Assembly (NCBI GenBank): GCA_016712565.1
Contig: JADJQU010000001.1
Span: 558,001 to 622,000 of the forward strand
DNA from: Planctomycetota bacterium
GTDB taxonomy: Bacteria; Planctomycetota; UBA1135; GCA-002686595
DNA length: 64,000 nucleotides
Direction: 5' to 3'
In this document: positions 8,400 to 15,318 of the stretch, piece by piece
Position numbering within the stretch: position 1 is the stretch's first letter
Layout of the letters: the number at the start of each line of letters is the position of its first letter
Made by a program: the position numbers and the translations under genes
Notes under the pieces: generated by a model
Database searches by the model: none
Told to the model about the DNA's origin: nothing
Seen by the model: only the letters and a program-made list of their open reading frames with translations

Positions 8400-9619
8400 C
8401 GTGCCGGGTTCGCCTTTTCCCGCAGCAGGCCGAGCAGCCCTTGGGCCATCCGCTCGGCGAAGGCGGGGTCGTTGATGTGCAGGTCGTGTTCGTGGACCGG
8501 GACGCGCTCGGCGCGCTCGCGGATCCCGAGGCACAGCTCGCTCCGCGCCGCCGGGTCGTCGAAGGAGCCGCCGGCCGTGTCGAGGGCCGACACTCCGCGC
8601 AACGGCACGTGGATCTCCACCGGACCTCGGGAAGCCGCGGCCTTGGCGCCGATTTCCCGGCCCAGCGCGCGGTTTTCCGCGGGCGTGGTGCGCATCAGGG
8701 TCACGTGGTCGTTGTGCCGATGGAACCTCCGCCCGTCGAACTTCGCAGGCACGCTGGCGCGGCCGTGGAAGTTGACCATGTCCAGGGCGCCGACGGAGAT
8801 CACCTGGGGCACGCCGCGCCTTCCGGCGGCGGTCAGGCGCTGGGGGCCCGCGCTCAGGAAACCGCCGACCAGCTCGTCGGCCAGTTCCGTGGTGGTCACG
8901 TCCAGCACGCCCGCGATCGCGCCCTCCTCGATCAGCGCCTCCATGGCTCGCCCGCCCGTGCCCGTGGCGTGGAACACGAGCACTTCGAGGCCGGCGCGCT
9001 CCAGGACCGAGCGCGCGTGCTCGACACAGGGCGTGGTGACGCCGAACATCGTGGCGGCCACCAGGGGGCGGTCCTCGGCGCTCGCCGTCCAGGGGCCCGC
9101 CTTGGCCATGCCGGCCATGGCCTGGGCCGCGCGCGAGAGCACCGCCCGACTGATGCGGTTGATGCCCGACACGTCCACCACCGAGTTCATCATCAGGATG
9201 TCCTTGGTGCCGACGTAGGCGCCGACCTCGCCCGAGGCGAGGGTCGAGATCATCAGCTTGGGCACGCCGATGGGGAGCGCGCGCATGGCGCTGGTGCCGA
9301 TGGTCGTGCCCGCGGATCCACCGAGGCCCATCACGCCCGCGAGAGTCCCGGCCCCGTGCCATTCCCGCGCCAGCGCCGCGGCGCCCCTCGCCGCAGCGGT
9401 CACGGCCTCCCCCCGGTCCGCGCGCGTCCGAAGCGTCGCGAGGTCCTGGCCCGCCGCCGCGAAGACCCTCTCCCGGGGCACGTCGGCCGGCACCGCGGGC
9501 TCCCCAAGGCAGGAAGTGTCCACGAGCTTCACCACGACCCCGAAGCGCACGAGTTCCTGGCACACGAACGCCGCCTCGCGGCCCTTGGTGTCGAGGGTGG
9601 CAAAAAGGGCGACGAACAT
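8396..9619 (-). CDS. Tm-1-like ATP-binding domain protein (UPF0261)
   Basis: First gene of the operon, 407 residues, matching UPF0261/Tm-1-like proteins: it starts MFVALFATLDTKGREAAFVC and contains GLGGSAGTTIGTSAMRALP, TSTLASGE-type (ISTLASGEVGAYVGT) and VFHATGTGGRAMEALI. The family is two Rossmann-like lobes; the related tomato Tm-1 binds ATP, and the natural substrate in bacteria is unknown. ATG at 9619 starts at the conserved N-terminus; longer upstream ORFs have only low-complexity G/C coding. It pairs with the TIM-barrel gene by an ATGA overlap and precedes an ABC importer, suggesting that it acts on the imported compound. Confidence 0.9.
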   Translation of the reverse strand: MFVALFATLDTKGREAAFVCQELVRFGVVVKLVDTSCLGEPAVPADVPRERVFAAAGQDLATLRTRADRGEAVTAAARGAAALAREWHGAGTLAGVMGLGGSAGTTIGTSAMRALPIGVPKLMISTLASGEVGAYVGTKDILMMNSVVDVSGINRISRAVLSRAAQAMAGMAKAGPWTASAEDRPLVAATMFGVTTPCVEHARSVLERAGLEVLVFHATGTGGRAMEALIEEGAIAGVLDVTTTELADELVGGFLSAGPQRLTAAGRRGVPQVISVGALDMVNFHGRASVPAKFDGRRFHRHNDHVTLMRTTPAENRALGREIGAKAAASRGPVEIHVPLRGVSALDTAGGSFDDPAARSELCLGIRERAERVPVHEHDLHINDPAFAERMAQGLLGLLREKANPAR

Positions 9620-9787
9620 CGCGGGGGGGCGGCCATTGTGCGCGTCGGCGGGGGCCCTGGGAATGCCGGAGACTGCCCCCCGTGGCCGGGGATGGGTCCG
9701 GGGTCGGCGCCCGGCCCGGCGGCCCGCTGGGCCCCGGCGCGGCCGGTGGTCGCCGCCGACCCCGACCGGCCGTTGAATCGCAGGCCA

Positions 9788-9837
9788 CAACGAACGTAAC
9801 TAATTGGAAATACAAGAGTTAGTGACATCCGTCACCA
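9788..9837 (-). promoter_or_regulatory. AT-rich operator/promoter-like patch upstream of the Tm-1/ABC operon
   Basis: A short AT-rich stretch in otherwise very GC-rich DNA, about 170 bases upstream of the first operon gene (minus strand). It holds TAACT (9797-9801) mirrored by AGTTA (9817-9821), an imperfect palindrome TTGGAAATACAA (9804-9815), and GTGAC-N4-GTCAC (9822-9835). These look like a regulator binding site, possibly of a GntR- or LacI-like repressor, but no regulator gene is adjacent. The DUF3500 gene on the other strand starts at 9895, so the patch could serve both directions. Confidence 0.45.
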
Positions 9838-9881
9838 GCGATGGAGGCCACCTGGGGCGCTGGCCCGTCCCTTGGGACCGC

Positions 9882-9887
9882 TAGAGT
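9882..9887 (+). promoter_or_regulatory. TAGAGT -10-like element, 7 nt before the DUF3500 start
   Basis: The hexamer TAGAGT, preceded by GC, ends 7 bases before the ATG at 9895. No Shine-Dalgarno sequence lies between. If it is the -10 box, transcription would begin at or next to the start codon (leaderless mRNA). Matching elements precede three other first genes in this window. Confidence 0.45.
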
Positions 9888-9894
9888 CTGGGCC

Positions 9895-10947
9895 ATGGGG
9901 ATCTCCTCGCCGCGCACGGTGTTGGCCGCTCTGTTCGCCCTCTCCCTGGCTTTCGGGGCCGAACGCGCCTCCGCGCGCCGGGACGAAGCCGCCGCTGCCA
10001 TGGCCCAGGCGGCACGGGCCTTTCTCGAGGGACTCGACGGGACCGAGCGCGGGCGGGCAGCGCTGTCCTTCGAGGATCCGGCCCGCCTGGACTGGCACTT
10101 CGTTCCGCGGGAGCACGTCGGGCTCTCCCTGGGGGAGATGGAAGCGGAGGACCGCGCCCGGTTCGATCGACTGCTCGCCACCGGGCTTTCGGAGTCCGGC
10201 CGGGGCAAGTTCGAGGGGGTGCTGGAATTGGAGGCCCTGCTCTTCGAGCAGGAGTCCAAGCCCGGCCAGCCGGCCACCGGGAGGGATCCGGCCCACTACC
10301 ACCTGGCGGTCTTCGGCGAACCGGGCAGCGGTCCCTGGGGCTGGCGTCTGGAGGGACACCACTGGAGCGTCTCGTTCACCGTGGGCACGCCGGACGATCC
10401 CTCGCGGATCGCGGTCACGCCCAACTTCCTCGGAGCCAACCCGGCCAAGACCCAGAAGGGAACTCGCCCGGGCTTCGAGCTCCTGGGCCCCGAGGAAGCG
10501 CGCGCGCGGGCCTTCCTGGCGGCGCTGACTCCGGAGGAGCGCGCGCGGGCAAAACTCCCCGGGGCGACGCCCGCCGATGTGATCCTGGCTCCAGGTCGCG
10601 CCCGACTGGACGAGCCGCCGGCGGGGATCCGGGCCAAGGAGCTGTCCGCGGAACAGAGCGTGCTGTTGCTGGCCTTGGTGGACGGCTATTTCGCGGACCT
10701 CTCTCCCGAGCTGGCGGATCGCGAGCGCACGCGCCTCTCGGCGCACTCCACCGACAATCTGTGGTTCGCCTGGTCCGGCGAGGAGGGGGCGCCAGCGCCG
10801 CGCTATTGGCGCGTCCAAGGAGACACCTTCGCCGTCGAGTTCGTCTATCCCGCGGGCACGGTGAACCATGCCCACCGCCTGTGGCGCGACTTCGAGCGCG
10901 ATCTGGGCGGCACAGGACTGCGCGAGCACCTCGAACGAGAGAAGTGA
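9895..10947 (+). CDS. DUF3500 domain-containing exported protein
   Basis: Protein of 350 residues with a signal peptide (SPRTVLAALFALSLAFGAERASA) followed by a full DUF3500 domain. Family landmarks are RARFDRLLATGLS, HYHLAVFGEPGSGPWGWRLE, GHHWSVSF, NFLGANPAKTQKGTR and the C-terminal TVNHAHRLWRDFERDLG. DUF3500 proteins are common in Planctomycetota, but no function is known. ATG at 9895 is chosen because the signal peptide begins there and a -10-like element lies directly upstream; an upstream ATG at 9841 would add 18 unconvincing residues. It is transcribed away from the ABC operon and not coupled to the following gene. Confidence 0.9.
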   Translation: MGISSPRTVLAALFALSLAFGAERASARRDEAAAAMAQAARAFLEGLDGTERGRAALSFEDPARLDWHFVPREHVGLSLGEMEAEDRARFDRLLATGLSESGRGKFEGVLELEALLFEQESKPGQPATGRDPAHYHLAVFGEPGSGPWGWRLEGHHWSVSFTVGTPDDPSRIAVTPNFLGANPAKTQKGTRPGFELLGPEEARARAFLAALTPEERARAKLPGATPADVILAPGRARLDEPPAGIRAKELSAEQSVLLLALVDGYFADLSPELADRERTRLSAHSTDNLWFAWSGEEGAPAPRYWRVQGDTFAVEFVYPAGTVNHAHRLWRDFERDLGGTGLREHLEREK

Positions 10948-11090
10948 GCCGAGCCCGGGACGCCGGCCAGACGCTGGCGTGAGCCGCCGGCCGCAGGTGC
11001 GCGGACTCCGGCGCGGGACACCTTCCACGGCCCCGTCCGCGGGGCGCGGCAGGGGTCGAGCCCGCGATGGGCCTCCCCGCGCCGCGGCGC

Positions 11091-11096
11091 TAGAAT
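11091..11096 (+). promoter_or_regulatory. TAGAAT -10-like element, 10 nt before dgcN-like start
   Basis: TAGAAT preceded by GGCGC lies 10 bases before the ATG of the DgcN-like gene, again without a Shine-Dalgarno sequence between. It is the same arrangement as at 9882, 37782 and 39607. It probably drives the three-gene D-amino-acid operon. Confidence 0.5.
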
Positions 11097-11106
11097 CGCC
11101 GCGCCC

Positions 11107-12186
11107 ATGCCCGAACCCGCGCTGATCTTGACCGCCGGCCGCCTGGCCACTTCGGACGCCAAGACGGCCCACGGGCTGGTGCGCGGGCCGTGCCGCTACG
11201 ACGTGGTCGGCGTCGTCGACGGTGCCCACGCGGGAAGGGACGCCGGGCAGGTGCTCGACGGCATCGGCCGCGGCATTCCGGTGTTCCAGGACCTCGAGGC
11301 GGCGCTGGCGGGCGCCAGGCCGGCGCCGCGCTGGTGCGTGATCGGCGTGGCGACCCCCGGCGGCGTCCTGCCGCAGGAGCTGCGGGCCGAGGTGCTGCGG
11401 GCCCTGGGGCGCGGACTTTCGATCGTCAACGGTCTGCACGAACTGCTCGCCGACGATCCGGAGATCGCGGCTCTCGCGGCCCGAAGCGGCGCCACGCTGG
11501 TGGACATCCGCAAACCCAAGCCGCGGCGCGAACTGCACTTCTGGAGCGGGGAGATCGCCCAGGTCCGCGCGCCCCGCGTCGCCGTGCTCGGCACCGATTG
11601 CGCCCTGGGCAAGCGCACCACCTGCCAGGTGCTCGCCGCGGCCCTGCGCGAGCGCGGCGTGGCCGCCGAAATGGTCTACACGGGGCAGACGGGCTGGCTG
11701 CAGGGCTCGCGCTTCGGCTTCGTGCTCGACTCGACGCCCAACGACTTCGTGTCCGGCGAGCTGGAGCAGGCCGTCGTGCGCTGCGACCGCGAGGCGCGGC
11801 CCGACCTGATCCTGCTCGAAGGCCAGTCGGCCCTGCGCAATCCCTCCGGGCCCTGCGGGGCCGAGCTGTTGCTCTCGGCCCGCGCGGCCGGTGTCGTGCT
11901 GCAGCACGCGCCGGGACGCCAGTTCTTCGACGACCAGGAGCACCTGGGCCAGCGCATCCCGTCGCTCGCCTCCGAGATCGCCCTGATCGCCCTGTACGGC
12001 GTGCCCGTGCTCGCGGTGGCGCTCAACCACGATCGCCTCACGGAGCGCGAGCGCGTCCAGTGGCGCGAACGCATCGAACGGGAATGCGGGGTGCCGGCGT
12101 TCTACCCGCTGCTCGACCCGCCCGGTCGAATCGCGACCCTGCTGGCCGAATTCGCCGCGGGCGCGCGCGCCGCCGTCCCGTCATGA
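11107..12186 (+). CDS. dgcN: DUF1611 protein, DgcN-like (probable D-glutamate N-acetyltransferase)
   Basis: Protein of 359 residues with the two-part DUF1611 architecture: an N-terminal Rossmann-like part (VVGVVDGAHAGRDAGQVLDG) and a C-terminal P-loop domain whose phosphate-binding loop is GTDCALGKRTT (about 162-172), followed by VYTGQTGWLQGSRFGFVLDS. DUF1611 members studied in marine bacteria (DgcN) acetylate D-glutamate to N-acetyl-D-glutamate, working with the racemase DgcA. The next gene is a DgcA-like enolase-superfamily enzyme joined by an ATGA overlap, which is the known dgcN-dgcA arrangement. The domain call is firm; the D-glutamate substrate is inferred from that pairing. Confidence 0.85.
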   Translation: MPEPALILTAGRLATSDAKTAHGLVRGPCRYDVVGVVDGAHAGRDAGQVLDGIGRGIPVFQDLEAALAGARPAPRWCVIGVATPGGVLPQELRAEVLRALGRGLSIVNGLHELLADDPEIAALAARSGATLVDIRKPKPRRELHFWSGEIAQVRAPRVAVLGTDCALGKRTTCQVLAAALRERGVAAEMVYTGQTGWLQGSRFGFVLDSTPNDFVSGELEQAVVRCDREARPDLILLEGQSALRNPSGPCGAELLLSARAAGVVLQHAPGRQFFDDQEHLGQRIPSLASEIALIALYGVPVLAVALNHDRLTERERVQWRERIERECGVPAFYPLLDPPGRIATLLAEFAAGARAAVPS

Positions 12187-13247
12187 AACTCACGGAGCTG
12201 CGCTCGTCCACGCTGCGGCTGAAGCTCTCGCGGCCTTACAGCATTGCCGGCGGCCGTTGGGACCACGTGGAGCTGGCCATGGTGGATCTGGTGGACGAAA
12301 CCGGCCGCGTGGGCTACGGCATGGCCTCGCCCGCCCCGGAAGTCACTGGGGAGAGCTTCGAGGCCTGCGCCGAGGAGCTGCTCGCCTGCGAGATCGGCGG
12401 GCGGCTCGCGGGCGAGGTGGAGGACGGCGCCGAGCTCCTGGAGCGCGCCCGAGGCGTGCTGCGCGGTCCCGCGGCCCGCGCGGCCTTCGACATGGCCTGG
12501 TTCGACCTGCGCGCCAAGCACGCCGGGCTGCCGCTCCTGGACCTGCTGGGCCCTGCCCGCGGCGGACTGGAGACCTCGATCACCATCGGCGTCAAGTCGC
12601 TCTCCGAGACCCTGGAGGAGGCGCGCGAATACGTCGCGCGCGGCTTTCGCATCCTCAAGGTCAAGATCGGCGTGGACGTGGAGGCCGACCTGGAGCGGCT
12701 GGCGCGGCTGCGCGAGCAGCACGGCGCGCGCATCGTGCTGCGCGTGGACGCCAACCAGGGCTACGACCTGCTGGCCCTGGGGAAATTCCTGGCCCGGAGC
12801 GCGGCCATGGAGATCGAGCTGATCGAGCAGCCGCTGCCGCCCGCGGAGGACGCGGCCCTGCTGCGACTGCCCGAGCACGTTCGCGCCAGGCTCGTGGCCG
12901 ACGAGAGCGTCCAGGACGATGCGGACCTGGAACGCATGATCCTGGCCGGCAAGCCCTTCGGCGTGGTCAACGTCAAGTTGATGAAGTGCGGCGGCATCGC
13001 CGAGGCGCTGCGCATGGCGGAACGGGCCGAGCGCGCGGGCCTGTGCCTGATGTGGGGCTGCATGGACGAGAGCGTGCTCGGCATCTCGGCCGCCCTCAAC
13101 GCGGCCTACGCCTGCACGGCGACCCGCTATCTCGATCTGGACGGAAGCCTCGATCTGGCCGAGGACCCCTTCGTCGGAGGCTTCCGGCTCGAGCGCGGCC
13201 GCATGGAGACCGTGGCGAAACCAGGGCTGGGAGTGGAACTCGCGTGA
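12183..13247 (+). CDS. dgcA: Enolase-superfamily epimerase, DgcA-like (probable N-acetyl-D-glutamate racemase)
   Basis: Mandelate-racemase/muconate-cycloisomerase-type enzyme, 354 residues. The N-terminal capping domain is followed by a barrel with the epimerase pattern: LKVKIG (base lysine, about 157-162), metal ligands in RVDANQ (about 188), LIEQPL (about 215) and VADES (about 240), and the second base in VNVKLMKCGG (about 264). This Lys/Lys arrangement is that of the dipeptide-epimerase/N-acyl-amino-acid-racemase subgroup. ATG at 12183 overlaps the DgcN-like stop, so the two are translationally coupled. Expected product: racemised N-acetyl-glutamate. It could instead be a dipeptide epimerase; pairing with DUF1611 favours DgcA. 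Confidence 0.85.
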   Translation: MKLTELRSSTLRLKLSRPYSIAGGRWDHVELAMVDLVDETGRVGYGMASPAPEVTGESFEACAEELLACEIGGRLAGEVEDGAELLERARGVLRGPAARAAFDMAWFDLRAKHAGLPLLDLLGPARGGLETSITIGVKSLSETLEEAREYVARGFRILKVKIGVDVEADLERLARLREQHGARIVLRVDANQGYDLLALGKFLARSAAMEIELIEQPLPPAEDAALLRLPEHVRARLVADESVQDDADLERMILAGKPFGVVNVKLMKCGGIAEALRMAERAERAGLCLMWGCMDESVLGISAALNAAYACTATRYLDLDGSLDLAEDPFVGGFRLERGRMETVAKPGLGVELA

Positions 13248-13310
13248 GCACCCGCGCCCCCGAGCACCCGCGCCCCCGAGCGCCCGCGCGCCCCCGAGCG
13301 CCCGCGCGTC
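13248..13310 (+). repeat. Short tandem repeat (16/16/18-nt units) at the start of the deacylase gene
   Basis: Immediately after the dgcA stop come imperfect direct copies of a unit starting GAGCACCCGCGCCCCC (16 nt, twice, the first sharing the G of the stop region), then an 18-nt variant and a partial unit. Because 16 is not a multiple of three, any change in copy number alters the reading frame between the GTG at 13244 and the deacylase. Loss of one 16-nt unit would place that GTG in frame. Confidence 0.75.
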
Positions 13311-13406
13311 CTCGACCGCAGGCAGTGCCTGCAGGCGACCGCGGCGCTCGCCTTCGCCGCCTGCAGCACGCCGCGCCGCGGGCCCCTCTCCGCGGAGCCC
13401 GAACTC

Positions 13407-14972
13407 GTGCTGCGCGGCGGTGAAGTTCACGACGGACTGGGTGGAGCGCCGCTGCGGGTCGACCTCGGCGTGCGGGAGGGCCGCATCGTGAAGCTCGGCC
13501 GCTTCGAGCCGCCCCGCGGCGCGCGCGTGCTCGACGTCGCGGGACTCGTCGTCGCGCCCGGCTTCGTCGACATCCACACCCACTCGGACCGCTCGATCTT
13601 CGAGTGGCCCTCGGCGGAGAGCCGCGTGCTCCAGGGCTGCACGACCGAAATCACCGGGAACTGCGGCTCGTCGGCGGCACCCCGCGAAGCGGCCCAGGTG
13701 GGCGAGGAGCAAGACGCCGTGCGCGCCGCCTGGACCGACGTGCGCTCCTACGCCGAGGCCTGGCGCGCGAACCGCGCCGCGCTCAACCAGGCGCTGCTCG
13801 TGGGCCACGGCACCCTGCGCAGCGCGGTGATCGGCGACGAAGACCGTGCGGCCTCCGGCACCGAATTGGCCGAGATGGGCCGGCGACTCGACCTGGCCTT
13901 GGAGCAGGGCGCCATCGGCCTCTCCACGGGACTCGAGTACGTGCCGGGCATCTACACGCCCTCCGACGAGATCGAGTTTCTGGCGCGGCGCGTGGCGCGG
14001 CAGGGCGGGCTCTACGCCTCCCACATGCGCAGCGAGGAGGAACACCTGCTGGACGCCGTACGCGAGACCCTCGACGTGGGCCGCCGCACCGGCGTGCGCG
14101 TGCAGGTCTCGCACCTGAAGGCCGCGGGCCGACCCCACTGGGGTTCCCAGGAGGAGGCGATCGGGATGATCGAGAGCGCCCGCGCCGAGGGGCTCGACGT
14201 CATGGCGGACGCGTATCCGTACACGGCCTACTCGACCACGCTGACGATCCTGCTGGAGCCCTGGTCGCGCGAGGGCGGCAGCGAGAAGATCCTGGCGCGG
14301 CTCGCCCAGCCCGAGGCGCGCGCGCGCATGCAGGCGGAGATTGCCGGTCACGTGGCGCGCGATCCGGGCGCCTTCGACGCCATCGTGGTCAGCTCCGTGG
14401 GTTCGCCCAAGCTGCAGGACTGCGTGGGCAAGAACCTGGAGGAGATCGCCGCCGCCTGGGGCGTCGATCCCTCCACGGCCTACCTGCGGCTTCTGGAGGA
14501 GTCCTTTGCCGACGTGGGCTACGTGGGCCATGCCATGAGCGAGGAGAACGTGGCTCGCGTGCTGGCGCACCCACTGGTGATGATCGGCTCCGACGGCCGC
14601 AGCATGGCCCATTCCGGCCGCGCTCTGGAACAGAAGCCCCACCCGCGCTCCTGGGGCACCTTCGCGCGAGTGCTGGGCCACTACTGCCGCGAGAAGCGCC
14701 TCTTCGACCTGCCCACGGCCCTCCGCAAGATGACCTCCATGCCCGCCGAGCGAGCGCGGCTGGCCGACCGCGGACGCATCGGCCTGGGGCTGGCGGCGGA
14801 CCTGGTGGTGTTCGACCCCCGCACGGTGGCGGACCGGGCCACCTTCGACGAACCGCAGCGGCCCGCGCAGGGCTTCGCCCACGTGCTGGTGAACGGCGAA
14901 GCGGTGCTCCTGAACGGCAGCCCCACGGCCGCGCGGCCGGGTCGCTGGCTGGGCGCCGCGCGCGCGGGGTGA
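13407..14972 (+). CDS. N-acyl-D-amino-acid deacylase family amidohydrolase (N-terminus disrupted)
   Basis: Metal-dependent amidohydrolase of the D-aminoacylase type; removes N-acyl groups from D-amino acids. The conserved start LRGGEVHDGLGG, the metal-binding GFVDIHTHSD, SHMRSEEEH, SHLKAAG and the aspartate motif MIGSDGRSM are all present. The GTG at 13407 falls inside the conserved domain, so the true N-terminus must be upstream. The same frame is open back to 13248 and encodes a twin-arginine/lipobox-like signal (RRQCLQATAALAFAAC) but has no usable start. A GTG at 13244, overlapping the dgcA stop, is out of frame by a short repeat tract. Probably an exported lipoprotein completing the D-glutamate cluster. 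Confidence 0.85.
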   Translation: MLRGGEVHDGLGGAPLRVDLGVREGRIVKLGRFEPPRGARVLDVAGLVVAPGFVDIHTHSDRSIFEWPSAESRVLQGCTTEITGNCGSSAAPREAAQVGEEQDAVRAAWTDVRSYAEAWRANRAALNQALLVGHGTLRSAVIGDEDRAASGTELAEMGRRLDLALEQGAIGLSTGLEYVPGIYTPSDEIEFLARRVARQGGLYASHMRSEEEHLLDAVRETLDVGRRTGVRVQVSHLKAAGRPHWGSQEEAIGMIESARAEGLDVMADAYPYTAYSTTLTILLEPWSREGGSEKILARLAQPEARARMQAEIAGHVARDPGAFDAIVVSSVGSPKLQDCVGKNLEEIAAAWGVDPSTAYLRLLEESFADVGYVGHAMSEENVARVLAHPLVMIGSDGRSMAHSGRALEQKPHPRSWGTFARVLGHYCREKRLFDLPTALRKMTSMPAERARLADRGRIGLGLAADLVVFDPRTVADRATFDEPQRPAQGFAHVLVNGEAVLLNGSPTAARPGRWLGAARAG

Positions 14973-15009
14973 GCCAGACGGAACCGGCCGATCCGCGCCG
15001 AACCGGCGC

Positions 15010-15318
15010 TCAGGCCACGTAGTCGAAGGCCAGGGCGCCCTCGACGCCGCCGTCGAGGATCTCGAGCACCTGCGCCTTGACCTGCTCGTGCTTGGGATGG
15101 GGCAGGTAGGCGTCGCGGGACTTCGCGTCGCTGAAGGTCATGGAGAAACCGTGGGTGAAGCCGCGGTTCATGCCCTCGGGCGAGGAATAGGGGCCCCAGG
15201 AGTAGGACAGGATCCCGGGGATCTCGCCCTTCAGGGCGCCGATCGCGAAGAACACCTGCTCCACTTGCGCCGCAGCGACGTTCTTCCTGACCTTCAAGAG
15301 CACCAGATGCACGATCAT
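15010..15318 (-). CDS. Dabb family (stress-responsive alpha/beta barrel) protein
   Basis: Small ferredoxin-fold protein, 102 residues, beginning MIVHLVLLKVRKN and containing LSYSWGPYSSPEGMNRGFTH and SDAKSRDAYLPHPKHEQV, the Dabb signature (catalytic-type histidines and the final beta strand AFDYVA). Dabb proteins form dimeric barrels; some are monooxygenases or cyclases, most have no known role. ATG at 15318 makes an ATGA overlap with the stop of the giant upstream gene, so the two are co-transcribed. A short GCGCCG-AAC-CGGCGC hairpin (14995-15009) lies at its 3' end, between this gene and the convergent deacylase. Confidence 0.92.
   Translation of the reverse strand: MIVHLVLLKVRKNVAAAQVEQVFFAIGALKGEIPGILSYSWGPYSSPEGMNRGFTHGFSMTFSDAKSRDAYLPHPKHEQVKAQVLEILDGGVEGALAFDYVA

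Noticed and set aside
13251..13310. Short GC-rich repeats as a CRISPR array
   Set aside because: Units are 16-18 nt, contiguous and without spacers; they are a tandem repeat.
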